Source of the DNA: Chryseobacterium gleum
GTDB taxonomy: Bacteria; Bacteroidota; Bacteroidia; Flavobacteriales_D; Crocinitomicaceae
DNA: 51,321 nucleotides
Assembly: GCA_945897755.1 (NCBI GenBank)
Contig: CAMDGH010000008.1
Span: forward strand, 1-51,321
Direction of reading: 5' to 3'
Shown here: one piece after another, positions 36,957-45,686 of the stretch
Layout: every line of letters begins with the position of its first letter
How positions within the stretch are numbered: position 1 is the first letter of the stretch
Translations under genes and position numbers: made by a program
Notes under the pieces: model-generated
Databases searched by the model: none
The model's input: the letters and a program-made list of their open reading frames with translations, nothing else
Told to the model about the DNA's origin: nothing

Positions 36957-39515
36957 TTAATAAAACCATTTTCCTTTAAATGAATCGTAAAAGTTGATAC
37001 CGATTTTCAATTCATTCCGATATTTAAACTGGGATGAAGTTGCGCTTATGGTATAAATACCGATTTTAAATAGTTGTTTTTTAATTTTTATTCTTCGTTC
37101 TATTCCAAAAAAGATTTCCATTTGTATAAAGTTTGATTTAGGAATACTAAGAAATCCAGACCCAATACTTTCTTCTAGTTTTAATCGGTTTAGTAACCAT
37201 ATTTTATTCAAAAAGAAGCCGTTAAAATGATGTATGGCGTTCAGTTGTATAAAACGATTTGTAGTGCTTAATATGGTATCTATCAGCTGTAATGTATTTG
37301 TTGGATTTGAGAAAAATCCTTTATCGGATGATCTGAAATAGCGATTTTCAATTGGCCTAAGATCAGTTTTGCGAATAAAAGAACCGGAATTTAACCTGTA
37401 ATTTAAATCCCCCATTGTTTGTAGCTTAACATCCCCCGACATCCTGAATTCTACGTATTCAAAATCAGATTGCCCTCCTAATATTGGCATTCCAATTGAA
37501 TACTTAATTGCTATCAGAGGCCATTTACTTCCTAATACTATTTTCTTATTTTCTTGAATAAGGTATTTTTGATTGTGACTATATTCTAACTCTAAATTCC
37601 CAACCGAAATTGCGTATCCATCAAAGGGGAGTGGCTTAGCAAACATGCCAAATTGATTTACCCAACTTGGATATTTCATAGAGTCTATTGAAATTCTATT
37701 GGAAATCAACAAGCTTGTTTTTACATATAATCCATTTACAAGTTCTGTTCTATGGCTTAATTGAATTTTTTGATTTCTAACTCGATTTGATGGCCCCAGT
37801 GTTCCAATGACACTTTGGTAGCTATTAATAAAGTCGTAACTATCACCTATTAATAGCACTATTTTAGAAGCTTTGAGGGGGTTGTATAAGAAGCCAAGCC
37901 CGAGTTCTCCTTTTAAATCCTTGTTTAAAAATCCATAATCAATTGTTGGTTCAATATCGATCGATTTTCCATTTTTAAATCCTTTTGTATATACTACAGC
38001 TAAGCGATGTCTGTAACCCCCAACTCCAAATGGCACTAATTGATTTATCAGTGGGCTTAGCCATAAGGATCTTTTTTTGTATGTATTACGAAATCCAAAT
38101 CCACTTAATGTTGCATCCCATATGGAAACAGCATTGAATATACTATCTCTCTGAATCAGATAAGGCTCTGATTGATGGTGTTTTTTTATGCTGTCTTGCG
38201 CATGTATATACCGTATTATCGATGGAGGAATTGAGTTTGTTCTGAATTGATTCCAATATGATAAAGGCTGTTCTTTGGATAGTGTATCGTAAATCTGTTG
38301 TTCGTTCCAAAAATAATTTGGTTTTTCTGTCTCAGAAAACGTGTAATTTGAATATTTAACGATTGAGCTCCCTTTTTTCTCTTCTCCTGATGCTGTTATA
38401 ATCTTATATTGATATTCAGCATTTTCGGGCATAAACCTCCCGTGATAATTTTTGTAATTTAACGCAATATGCATCTCTGAAAAAAACAATAATTCACTTG
38501 AATTTATTTTTAAATCAGCCGATACGATCTCCCAATTTTTGTCATTTACATATAGAAATCCGCTAACTAATGCCTCTTGTTTAAATAATGGTTCTACTCT
38601 AATTTTATAGATAATACTGTCTGATTTTAGATTTATTACGTTTTCCAAATAAAAACGATAATAAAGAAATGCATTATACGCAATAGGAGATATAATTGGT
38701 TTTTGGCAAAAACCTTGATCTATTAAGTTGTTAAATAGGGGGAAATCACTATTCCGCAAACCTTTATTAAATACATAAGGGTTTATCGTAGTTGCAATTG
38801 CGGGTATAATTGATTCTGTACCACCAAAATTTGCGCTTGTTCCTGTGCCATTTTCCCTGTAATAAATTTTTCCTTGTTGGGAGTAGTCCAAATATCCATC
38901 ATAGATATCTTTATATTGACTACCTTCTTTAAAACTCGTAGATTTCCATTCTAATACACTTTCAATAAAGTAGTTATTCGGAAATGCATTGGTAATACTA
39001 TCTAGAAATTTAGTGAAAACAACAGTGTCATTTCGTAGTTCTGCTTTTCGTTTGTTGATTAGGCTTGTTATGGGGCTTTCTAGATAAGACATTGCATATA
39101 ATTCGCAGGAGTAATTCGCTTGTTGTTTTTCAAACAGCGCTCTTTTTTTTATTACTTCTTTGATTATTTCTTTGCCCCTTTCCCGATCTGATTTCCCTTC
39201 AATCTTTACCTCTTCTATTTCAGTGATAATTTCATTTAATCGAACTGTGTAATTGCTAGACAGATCATTAAGGTATATACTATCTGTAAATGTTTCATAC
39301 CCTTTTTTGCTAAAACGAATTTGAAATGGAAATTTTTGAATTGCAATCGAAAATTCACCTTCTTTATTTGTGGTTTTTTTAAGCTGTTCCTGATTTAATT
39401 GAATGGATACATTTTCTAATGGCCTTCCTTGTTCTGATGATACAAATCCATTAAACTGTTGTCCAAATATACATATGGGGCATATTAAATAAATCAGAAA
39501 AAATTTTTTGAGCAT
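36957..39515 (-). CDS. DUF5686 / carboxypeptidase-regulatory-like outer-membrane protein
   Basis: 852 residues: signal peptide (about 1-18), a CarboxypepD_reg-like beta-sandwich (about 19-95: FNGFVSSEQGRPLENVSIQL), then the DUF5686 region of beta strands to the C-terminus, likely an outer-membrane barrel (ends GINFYDSFKGKWFY). The family is widespread in Bacteroidota; its function is unknown. Last gene of a minus-strand group with the C1 peptidase and blaI, but a strong hairpin lies in the 47 bases between blaI and this start. Its ATG sits only 11 bases from the hairpin's T-run. Confidence 0.85.
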   Translation of the reverse strand: MLKKFFLIYLICPICIFGQQFNGFVSSEQGRPLENVSIQLNQEQLKKTTNKEGEFSIAIQKFPFQIRFSKKGYETFTDSIYLNDLSSNYTVRLNEIITEIEEVKIEGKSDRERGKEIIKEVIKKRALFEKQQANYSCELYAMSYLESPITSLINKRKAELRNDTVVFTKFLDSITNAFPNNYFIESVLEWKSTSFKEGSQYKDIYDGYLDYSQQGKIYYRENGTGTSANFGGTESIIPAIATTINPYVFNKGLRNSDFPLFNNLIDQGFCQKPIISPIAYNAFLYYRFYLENVINLKSDSIIYKIRVEPLFKQEALVSGFLYVNDKNWEIVSADLKINSSELLFFSEMHIALNYKNYHGRFMPENAEYQYKIITASGEEKKGSSIVKYSNYTFSETEKPNYFWNEQQIYDTLSKEQPLSYWNQFRTNSIPPSIIRYIHAQDSIKKHHQSEPYLIQRDSIFNAVSIWDATLSGFGFRNTYKKRSLWLSPLINQLVPFGVGGYRHRLAVVYTKGFKNGKSIDIEPTIDYGFLNKDLKGELGLGFLYNPLKASKIVLLIGDSYDFINSYQSVIGTLGPSNRVRNQKIQLSHRTELVNGLYVKTSLLISNRISIDSMKYPSWVNQFGMFAKPLPFDGYAISVGNLELEYSHNQKYLIQENKKIVLGSKWPLIAIKYSIGMPILGGQSDFEYVEFRMSGDVKLQTMGDLNYRLNSGSFIRKTDLRPIENRYFRSSDKGFFSNPTNTLQLIDTILSTTNRFIQLNAIHHFNGFFLNKIWLLNRLKLEESIGSGFLSIPKSNFIQMEIFFGIERRIKIKKQLFKIGIYTISATSSQFKYRNELKIGINFYDSFKGKWFY

Positions 39516-39526
39516 CGATTTTAAGT

Positions 39527-39558
39527 AAAAAAAGCCAAGTATAACTCACTTGGCTTTT
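39527..39558 (-). terminator. Hairpin with T-run between blaI and the DUF5686 gene
   Basis: Minus-strand stem of 11 bp (AAAAGCCAAGT - 7 nt - ACTTGGCTTTT) followed by a run of T residues, lying right after the blaI stop (39563) and before the DUF5686 ATG (39515). By structure it is a rho-independent terminator. By position it can also act as an attenuator for the DUF5686 gene, because no room remains for a promoter behind it. Confidence 0.75.
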
Positions 39559-39562
39559 AAAA

Positions 39563-39886
39563 TTAAAGTAATTCGTTTAAGGAACTATTGCTTGTATAAA
39601 AACTAACGACTTCCTTTCTTTCACCATCAAAGTAATGATGTAATAATTGATCAGCAATGAATGCGCGATAGTCTTGTTTTGACACTTTGGGCATATAGAT
39701 ATGACCTCTACCCACAGGTTTGTGTTTTATGAATTTTTTCTTTTCTAATATTCGAACTATCGTAGAGGTAGTATTGTATGCTGGCTTAGGGTTTTCATAA
39801 AGTGCAACTATGTCTTTTACTGCTGCTTTCTCTAGCTTCCATAAGCGTAGCATTACTTGTTCCTCTGCAGGCGTTAATCGTTCCAT
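39563..39886 (-). CDS. BlaI/MecI-family repressor, short
   Basis: A 107-residue winged-helix repressor. LTPAEEQVMLRLWKLEKAAVKDIV and the recognition helix region AYNTTSTIVRILEKKKFI are classic BlaI features, and GRGHIYMPKVSKQDYRAF is the wing and start of the dimerisation helix. It ends at VVSFYTSNSSLNELL, about 15 residues before the usual C-terminus of Bacteroidota homologues as I recall them, so the last dimerisation helix is missing. No M56/BlaR1 sensor protease gene is adjacent. Instead it is 8 bases downstream of a secreted C1 peptidase. Target operator unknown. Confidence 0.87.
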   Translation of the reverse strand: MERLTPAEEQVMLRLWKLEKAAVKDIVALYENPKPAYNTTSTIVRILEKKKFIKHKPVGRGHIYMPKVSKQDYRAFIADQLLHHYFDGERKEVVSFYTSNSSLNELL

Positions 39887-39894
39887 TTTTTTTC

Positions 39895-41118
39895 TTAAAG
39901 GCCTAATTTTTTACGAATGTCTTTTGGAAGACCATCTTTATGTAATAAGTAATTCATTGTTTTATACTTGAAATAGCTTTCAGAAACATAGAAAAACCCT
40001 TTTGGATAATTAATAGTACCCCATGAATTCTTAACTAAGAAATAGCGAGTTCCTAATTGGTCTGTATACATTCCTGTAATATGCATTCCATGATCGTCCG
40101 TTGTTAATTTTGTATCGTATCCTTCCTGACGAAGTTCTTCTGTTACTAATATTTCTTTTGTCGGATTTAAAAATGCATTTGATGTTTTTGTAGCTCCAGC
40201 ATCTGAAAAATTACGATTGTCTCTTCCTGCAATTTCAATTGTAGATTCATCCTCAGGAATAATTGCAATTCCATTTTTAAAACTAAAGCCCTTTTCAGAA
40301 ACATCAGCACCCCATGCAACAGAGTATCCATTTTTTAGCGCGTGTTCAACAATAGAATAAAGGTCGTTTAATGTAACGTTATAAGAATTATCCCATAACC
40401 AGTTATCAGGAATTGCTAATTGGCATGGCTTGTATAATGCTTCGTTTTTATAAGAGGTAATTGATACGTAATCGTCCATATTTAATTTTAGAGACTCAGC
40501 ATATGTTTTTGGGGTGTATTTTTTTCCGTCAACAGTGAATTCTTGAGGTTCGTTACCTAAGTATGCATCTAAAATACCAGACAAAGCTTTTTTCCACGTA
40601 CTTGTTATTCCTTTGCCATCTGTTTCTTTGACATGTTTTAAAACTCCTTCTACTGCACCATTCATTACTTCAAAAAACTCGTTATGATCGTGTTTTTCTT
40701 TTCCATAATTAATTCCTGTGTAAGCGCTTTCGGGTACGATACCATATTTTTTAATTACAAAAGGAATATCGTGAAATGCTCCCCCTTGAGAAAAATTAAT
40801 TTTACCATCCATTCGGATATATTTATCTGCTTTTCCTTCGTATGCTTTTCTAACAATGAACATTTCAGATAAAGGAAGTGGGTTTTTATTACCCATTCGG
40901 ATTAATTCAGATTCAAAAAAAGATAATCCTGAAAAACTCCAACATGTGCCTGATGACCCTTGACTTTGAACAGGAGTTGCATCCAGATGAACTACTTTTG
41001 TAAATCGGTAATTACTGTTTTCAGTATTTTTAATTACTTCTATTTCTTTTGAATCAATTTGTGTGTTTCCAATAACGGAACAAAATAGAAGTCCTACAGG
41101 TAATAAAATTTTTTTCAT
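39895..41118 (-). CDS. Secreted papain-like (C1) peptidase, bleomycin-hydrolase type
   Basis: 407 residues with a signal peptide (about 1-19). Catalytic Cys59 lies in QGSSGTCWSFSGLSFFESEL, His343 in DDHGMHITGM, and the Asn in YFLVKNSWG. The oxyanion Gln precedes Cys by six residues. The large insert between them and the family blocks fit the C1B bleomycin hydrolase/PepC branch, but exported here rather than cytosolic. Directly upstream of and nearly touching blaI, so the two are co-expressed. Substrate unknown; aminopeptidase action on exported peptides is likely. Confidence 0.9.
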   Translation of the reverse strand: MKKILLPVGLLFCSVIGNTQIDSKEIEVIKNTENSNYRFTKVVHLDATPVQSQGSSGTCWSFSGLSFFESELIRMGNKNPLPLSEMFIVRKAYEGKADKYIRMDGKINFSQGGAFHDIPFVIKKYGIVPESAYTGINYGKEKHDHNEFFEVMNGAVEGVLKHVKETDGKGITSTWKKALSGILDAYLGNEPQEFTVDGKKYTPKTYAESLKLNMDDYVSITSYKNEALYKPCQLAIPDNWLWDNSYNVTLNDLYSIVEHALKNGYSVAWGADVSEKGFSFKNGIAIIPEDESTIEIAGRDNRNFSDAGATKTSNAFLNPTKEILVTEELRQEGYDTKLTTDDHGMHITGMYTDQLGTRYFLVKNSWGTINYPKGFFYVSESYFKYKTMNYLLHKDGLPKDIRKKLGL

Positions 41119-41265
41119 TCGTTTAATTTTGTAAAATTAAGTTTAGCGTATCTTCTCAGTGAAGAATTTAGTTGTAAATATAGAAAAAAAAGTTTGTTTG
41201 AACTAAAACTATATTTGATTGATTTTTCAAGCTTAGGTCAGGCTATGATAACTTATAACACAGGG

Positions 41266-42420
41266 CTAGTTAATCAAAATCCAACTTTTAATATTTAGAG
41301 AATCCAATGTTTCTTTTGCGGATGTAATTTCTTTAGTTGACTTCGCTTTGCATGCACTTACTCTATAAAGACCATTTATAGCATCAATGATATACGCATT
41401 TAGACCATTGATTTTCAAGTTACTTATCATTTTATTCGCGTTTTCTACGTTTGTAAAACAACCAACTACCAAATGCGTTGCTGACAACTTAGGATTAAAT
41501 GATTGTTTCTGTTTTTGAATCCGAACTGCTGTAGGAGTAAGGGTTTTCTTTTCTTCAGCAGTTAAATCAGAAGTTACATTTTTAACACGAACAGGTATGA
41601 ACGTTTCTGAATCCAATGTTAATGAAACAAAATTAACATCAGTTGGAAGTGTTTTAATGGTTTCTTTAAAGCTTATTTTTGGCGGAAGTGGTTTAAATGA
41701 AATGCTTGTAAAATCTGATGTGTAGCTTGGTTTGATTTCTTTTTCAAATGGATTAAAATCGCGAAATGCAATTATTCCAGATTGCAAGGCATTTGTTTTC
41801 ATCGGAATCCAATACGTGTAAAAACAGAGTGGAATCAATGCTGCTGCTGCAACATATTTCAGTAAGCTATTCGTTTTATTAGGGTTTTCATCCCCTTCAT
41901 TTTTGTCGTTTTCAATCTCGTTAATTGGTAAAATTGGGTATGTGTTTTCTGTCTCTGGAACAAAAATAGGTATGATTGGATCAGACTTAATTAATTGGAA
42001 GTCTGTTTCACAAACAAAATGAACTTTACCAAGGCCGAGTGAATTTAACAGTAAATTACTAAATCGATCTTGTTCGAATCCGATGTTTTTTTCGTCATCA
42101 ATGTATAAAAATCCAACCCGTTCAATTGTTATACGTTCTCCCAATTCGAGTAATTTCCTCCAATTATTTACTTGTAAATTTATTGATTCTGCTGCTTCAG
42201 TATAACATAAAGTGGTTACATGTGCATAAGCAGCTATTAAAAGTCCATCGTTATTGATAAGCTGCTTATTGAAAAGCAATGATTTACGTGGAGGTATAAT
42301 TACACCTCTTGATGAATCAAATAAAGCACTTTGTTCACCGGTTACAAATCCTCCAAACATAGGAATTACAACGCAATTATGACGCACTAATAAATCTCCG
42401 AGTAAGTCCTCTATCAACAT
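41266..42420 (-). CDS. HU-CCDC81 and SPOR domain protein
   Basis: 384 residues: N-terminal HU-CCDC81-type domains (about 1-135, begins IEDLLGDLLVRHNCVVIPMFGGF), a linker, one membrane helix (about 188-205), a Ser/Thr/Lys-rich periplasmic linker, and a C-terminal SPOR domain (about 314-384, starting THLVVGCFTNVENANKMI). SPOR domains bind glycan strands stripped of peptides at the division septum; HU-CCDC81 domains are linked to nucleoid/cell-envelope proteins. A protein bridging DNA or cytoplasm and septal peptidoglycan is the reasonable reading. It lies 62 bases after kdsB but has its own promoter-like sequence. Confidence 0.88.
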   Translation of the reverse strand: MLIEDLLGDLLVRHNCVVIPMFGGFVTGEQSALFDSSRGVIIPPRKSLLFNKQLINNDGLLIAAYAHVTTLCYTEAAESINLQVNNWRKLLELGERITIERVGFLYIDDEKNIGFEQDRFSNLLLNSLGLGKVHFVCETDFQLIKSDPIIPIFVPETENTYPILPINEIENDKNEGDENPNKTNSLLKYVAAAALIPLCFYTYWIPMKTNALQSGIIAFRDFNPFEKEIKPSYTSDFTSISFKPLPPKISFKETIKTLPTDVNFVSLTLDSETFIPVRVKNVTSDLTAEEKKTLTPTAVRIQKQKQSFNPKLSATHLVVGCFTNVENANKMISNLKINGLNAYIIDAINGLYRVSACKAKSTKEITSAKETLDSLNIKSWILIN

Positions 42421-42425
42421 AGCAA

Positions 42426-42458
42426 CAAATTTACACTATTTTGCATAATCTTACAAAA
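42426..42458 (-). promoter_or_regulatory. Candidate promoter placing the HU/SPOR transcript start at its ATG
   Basis: On the minus strand TTTTG (42454-42458), a 20-base spacer and TAAATTTG (42426-42433) match the Bacteroidota promoter in both boxes. The -7 box ends only 5 bases before the ATG (42420), so transcription would begin at or next to the start codon, giving a leaderless mRNA. Confidence 0.5.
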
Positions 42459-42482
42459 CTTAATCCTTTACGCAAAAAACGT

Positions 42483-43232
42483 TTATATGTTTCGTTTTTG
42501 ATTAAGTGAGCTTATGACTGCTGCCACATCTTCAGGGCTATCTATATTTGGTGTTTCGATATCTGTTTCAATAACTTGAATGTCATAACCGTGGTAAAGC
42601 CATCTCAATTGTTCGAGTGATTCTATTTTTTCTAGTGCTGTTGGTGTTAAGTTTATCAATTTTTTTAAAACTGACGCTCTGTAAGCATAAAGACCGATGT
42701 GTCTTAGGTACGGGTAATTTTCCAATGGGCTTCCTGAGCAATGTGTATTATTGGGGATTGGACTTCTGGAAAAATAAAGTGCTTTTTGTTTAGAATTTAC
42801 AACAATTTTAATTCGATTTGGATTTACGATATCTTCTTTAGTAAGTTGTTTTATGCCTAATGTTGCTATTTCTATGGATTGATTTTCAAACGCGGATGCA
42901 AGTTGATCTATTTGTCTATAATCGACGAGTGGTTCGTCTCCTTGAATATTGATAATGATATCCATCTCCGGATAAAGGGCAGCGACTTCACCACAACGAT
43001 CAGTTCCTGATACGTGAAGTTTACTTGTCATTACAACATTTCCACCAAATCGTTTCACTTCTGAATAAATTCGCTCATCATCGGTTGCAACAACAATTTC
43101 TGTTATTTTTTCAGATTTTTTCACTCCCTCGTAAACGCGTTCAATCATTGTTTTACCATTTAGATTAATGAGCGGTTTTCCTGGAAAACGAGTTGAATCG
43201 TATCGGGCTGGAATTATCCCAAGCAGTTTCAT
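42483..43232 (-). CDS. kdsB: CMP-KDO synthetase (3-deoxy-manno-octulosonate cytidylyltransferase)
   Basis: A 249-residue enzyme that activates KDO with CTP for LPS inner-core synthesis. N-terminal signature LGIIPARYDSTRFPGKPL, then VVATDDERI, MTSKLHVSGTDRCGE and INIQGDEPL, all diagnostic of KdsB; length is normal. It shows that the organism makes KDO-containing LPS. Same strand as the HU/SPOR gene downstream, divergent from dprA. Confidence 0.96.
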   Translation of the reverse strand: MKLLGIIPARYDSTRFPGKPLINLNGKTMIERVYEGVKKSEKITEIVVATDDERIYSEVKRFGGNVVMTSKLHVSGTDRCGEVAALYPEMDIIINIQGDEPLVDYRQIDQLASAFENQSIEIATLGIKQLTKEDIVNPNRIKIVVNSKQKALYFSRSPIPNNTHCSGSPLENYPYLRHIGLYAYRASVLKKLINLTPTALEKIESLEQLRWLYHGYDIQVIETDIETPNIDSPEDVAAVISSLNQKRNI

Positions 43233-43360
43233 AAGTAGTGATTAAGTTGGTTATCTTGTAAAAATAATCATTTTAACTCACATTAATTTAAGAAATTAAT
43301 AGTTCAAAAGCAAGCTTAAAAAACTACTTATTTTGCCTAATTTCATTAAAAAAAAGATCA

Positions 43361-44452
43361 ATGAATTTACAACAACGCATTGCTTTATCAATTTTAGGTC
43401 TCGGTGGAAAAAAGAAAATCCGAAAAATCCTTAATGCTGTAGGAAATATAGATGATTTTTTTAGTCTAAAAAAACACCATTTAAGCTCAATTGAAGGCAT
43501 TGGTGAAAGGTTCTTAATTCAATTTGATCGAGATAAAGCACTCAAAGAAGCAGAAAAACACCTTCCATTTATTTTAAAAAATAACATTAGTCTTATCAGC
43601 GAATCCGATGCGACTTATCCTTCACGTTTAAAACAGTGTGCCGATGCTCCATTAATATTATTCTCTAAAGGGCAGTTAGATTGTAATGTTTCTAAAACTG
43701 TGTCTATTGTTGGGACAAGAAATGCGAGTGATTATGGAAAAAAAAGATGTGCTGAATTGGTAGAAAATTTGGCCTCAAAAAACATTTTGGTTGTAAGTGG
43801 TCTGGCTTATGGAATAGACATTTTTACACATCAACTTTGTGTTAAGTTAAATATTCAAAATATTGGTGTACTTGGCCACGGGTTGGATCTTTTATATCCT
43901 TCTGCTCACTGGCAAACTGCAACACAAATGTGCTCTAATGGAGGTTTAATAAGTGAATTTCTTCCTGGAACTAAACCTGATCGAGAAAATTTCCCGATGC
44001 GAAATAGAATTGTTGCCGGAATGACCGATGCCACAATTGTAATTGAAAGTGGGGCTAAAGGAGGTTCTTTAATTACTGCTGAATTAGCGAATGATTATGC
44101 CCGCGAAGTATTTGCTTTTCCAGGAAATGTTGACGAACCCTTTTCAGTTGGATGTAATCAACTTATACAACAACAAAAAGCGCACTTAATTACATGTGCA
44201 AATGATTTTATGACTTTTATGGATTGGGATGAACCTAAAGTTAAACAACAACAAATGGCCCTATTCCCTGAGCTAAATGAGTCCGAAAAAAAGGTTTATG
44301 ATTATCTAATGCTTCATCGAAGTGCTCATGTAGATGTGCTAGCACTTAATTTAGATATCCCTGTTTATGAGATGAGTGTATTGATGTTGCAAATGGAATT
44401 GAAGGGTATTATTCAACAACTGCCTGGAGATCAAATTAAAATTTTCAGATAA
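43361..44452 (+). CDS. dprA: DNA-processing protein DprA
   Basis: 363 residues. Loads RecA onto incoming single-stranded DNA during transformation. An N-terminal helix-hairpin-helix region (about 1-60) precedes the Rossmann-like domain with VSIVGTRNASDYGKK, VVSGLAYGID, GHGLDLLYP, FPMRNRIVAGMTDATIVIESGAKGG (shown in two recognised blocks) and FAFPGNVDEP. A C-terminal winged helix (about 300-363) closes the usual layout. Together with recJ this supports natural transformation ability, but no other competence gene is in the window. Confidence 0.94.
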   Translation: MNLQQRIALSILGLGGKKKIRKILNAVGNIDDFFSLKKHHLSSIEGIGERFLIQFDRDKALKEAEKHLPFILKNNISLISESDATYPSRLKQCADAPLILFSKGQLDCNVSKTVSIVGTRNASDYGKKRCAELVENLASKNILVVSGLAYGIDIFTHQLCVKLNIQNIGVLGHGLDLLYPSAHWQTATQMCSNGGLISEFLPGTKPDRENFPMRNRIVAGMTDATIVIESGAKGGSLITAELANDYAREVFAFPGNVDEPFSVGCNQLIQQQKAHLITCANDFMTFMDWDEPKVKQQQMALFPELNESEKKVYDYLMLHRSAHVDVLALNLDIPVYEMSVLMLQMELKGIIQQLPGDQIKIFR

Positions 44453-44470
44453 TTTTGTTAAATTTATCCA

Positions 44471-45586
44471 ATGAAAATACAATTTTTACCTTTGTTTTAC
44501 CTTGTATTTTGTGTTATTGATTATTCAATGACTCAAATAACGAACACTGCTACGATTGACACTTCGGGAGGAGTTAAAATTGAAAATATAACCATCGGTG
44601 GATATGCGGATGTTTACTATGGCTATAATTTTAATCAATCACCGGATCATGTTATTCCTTATATGTCCTGCTCAAACAGGCAAAATGAATTTAATGTTAA
44701 TCTAGTATACGTAGATTTAAGGTACTCTCACGAGTTGTTGCGCGCAAGAATAGTGCCTGCATTTGGCACTTTGATTAATGCTAATTATGCATCCGAACAA
44801 GGCACAATAAAAAGTATATTAGAAGCATCTGCAGGCATAAAAATCGCTAAAACTAAAAATTATTGGCTGGAGTTAGGAATTTTTGGATCTCCTTTTACAA
44901 GTGAAAGTTTTATATCTAAAGATCACTATATGTACACGAGGAGCTTAGCTGCAGAAAACGTTCCCTATTATTTAGCAGGTATAAAATCAAGTTTTAAAAT
45001 CAACCCGAAATTAACTATCAATGGATTTATTGTTAACGGGTGGCAACAAATTCAGGATCAAAACAATGGTAAATCAATAGTAACTCAAGTGGAATATCAA
45101 GCTTCTAATAAACAGTTGTTAAATTGGAATACGTATGTTGGTGACGAGCGATCTTCTGAGCACCCAGATTATAGAATGCGTATTTTTAGTGATTTTTATT
45201 GGTTTTATAATCCAATTCCTTCCCTTCAATTTATTACATCGATTTATGGTGGCTTACAACACAAAAAAACAGTAATGAATACTTCACGCGATTATTGGTG
45301 CCAATTTAATATAACATCAAAATATAATCTCTCCCCTAAAAGTTCAATCTCAGCACGACTAGAATATTTTTCAGACCCTAAAAGCACTATTCTTTTTCAT
45401 AATGATGGAATTAAACCAACAGCACTTTATGGCAGTGGATTATGCTTTAATTATTCACTCAACAAACATGCTGTTGTTCGATTAGATGCGCGCTATCTTA
45501 GTTCGCCTGGAATTATGGACATTCGTTTGGGAAATTTCGTGACAAATTCGTTTCAATTGATGTCGAATATGACCATTTGGTTTTAA
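44471..45586 (+). CDS. Outer-membrane porin, BBP2/OmpL-like
   Basis: 371 residues with a signal peptide (about 1-22). The mature protein is one beta barrel: IGGYADVYYGYNFNQ, EFNVNLVYVDLRYSHE, ARIVPAFGTLINANYA, and so on to the C-terminal SFQLMSNMTIWF with final Phe. The opening strand and the 'YAD-YY-YNFN' start match the putative beta-barrel porin-2 family. Substrate not known. 18 bases after dprA and upstream of the chloride channel; same strand. Confidence 0.82.
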   Translation: MKIQFLPLFYLVFCVIDYSMTQITNTATIDTSGGVKIENITIGGYADVYYGYNFNQSPDHVIPYMSCSNRQNEFNVNLVYVDLRYSHELLRARIVPAFGTLINANYASEQGTIKSILEASAGIKIAKTKNYWLELGIFGSPFTSESFISKDHYMYTRSLAAENVPYYLAGIKSSFKINPKLTINGFIVNGWQQIQDQNNGKSIVTQVEYQASNKQLLNWNTYVGDERSSEHPDYRMRIFSDFYWFYNPIPSLQFITSIYGGLQHKKTVMNTSRDYWCQFNITSKYNLSPKSSISARLEYFSDPKSTILFHNDGIKPTALYGSGLCFNYSLNKHAVVRLDARYLSSPGIMDIRLGNFVTNSFQLMSNMTIWF

Positions 45587-45686
45587 TAATAATGTGCGTT
45601 CTCATCTAAAAATGGTGTTTTATTATTTCGTGTAATTTCACTTTTTTAGTTAACTTAGGAATAAATTAAATCACCAAAACAAGCAT

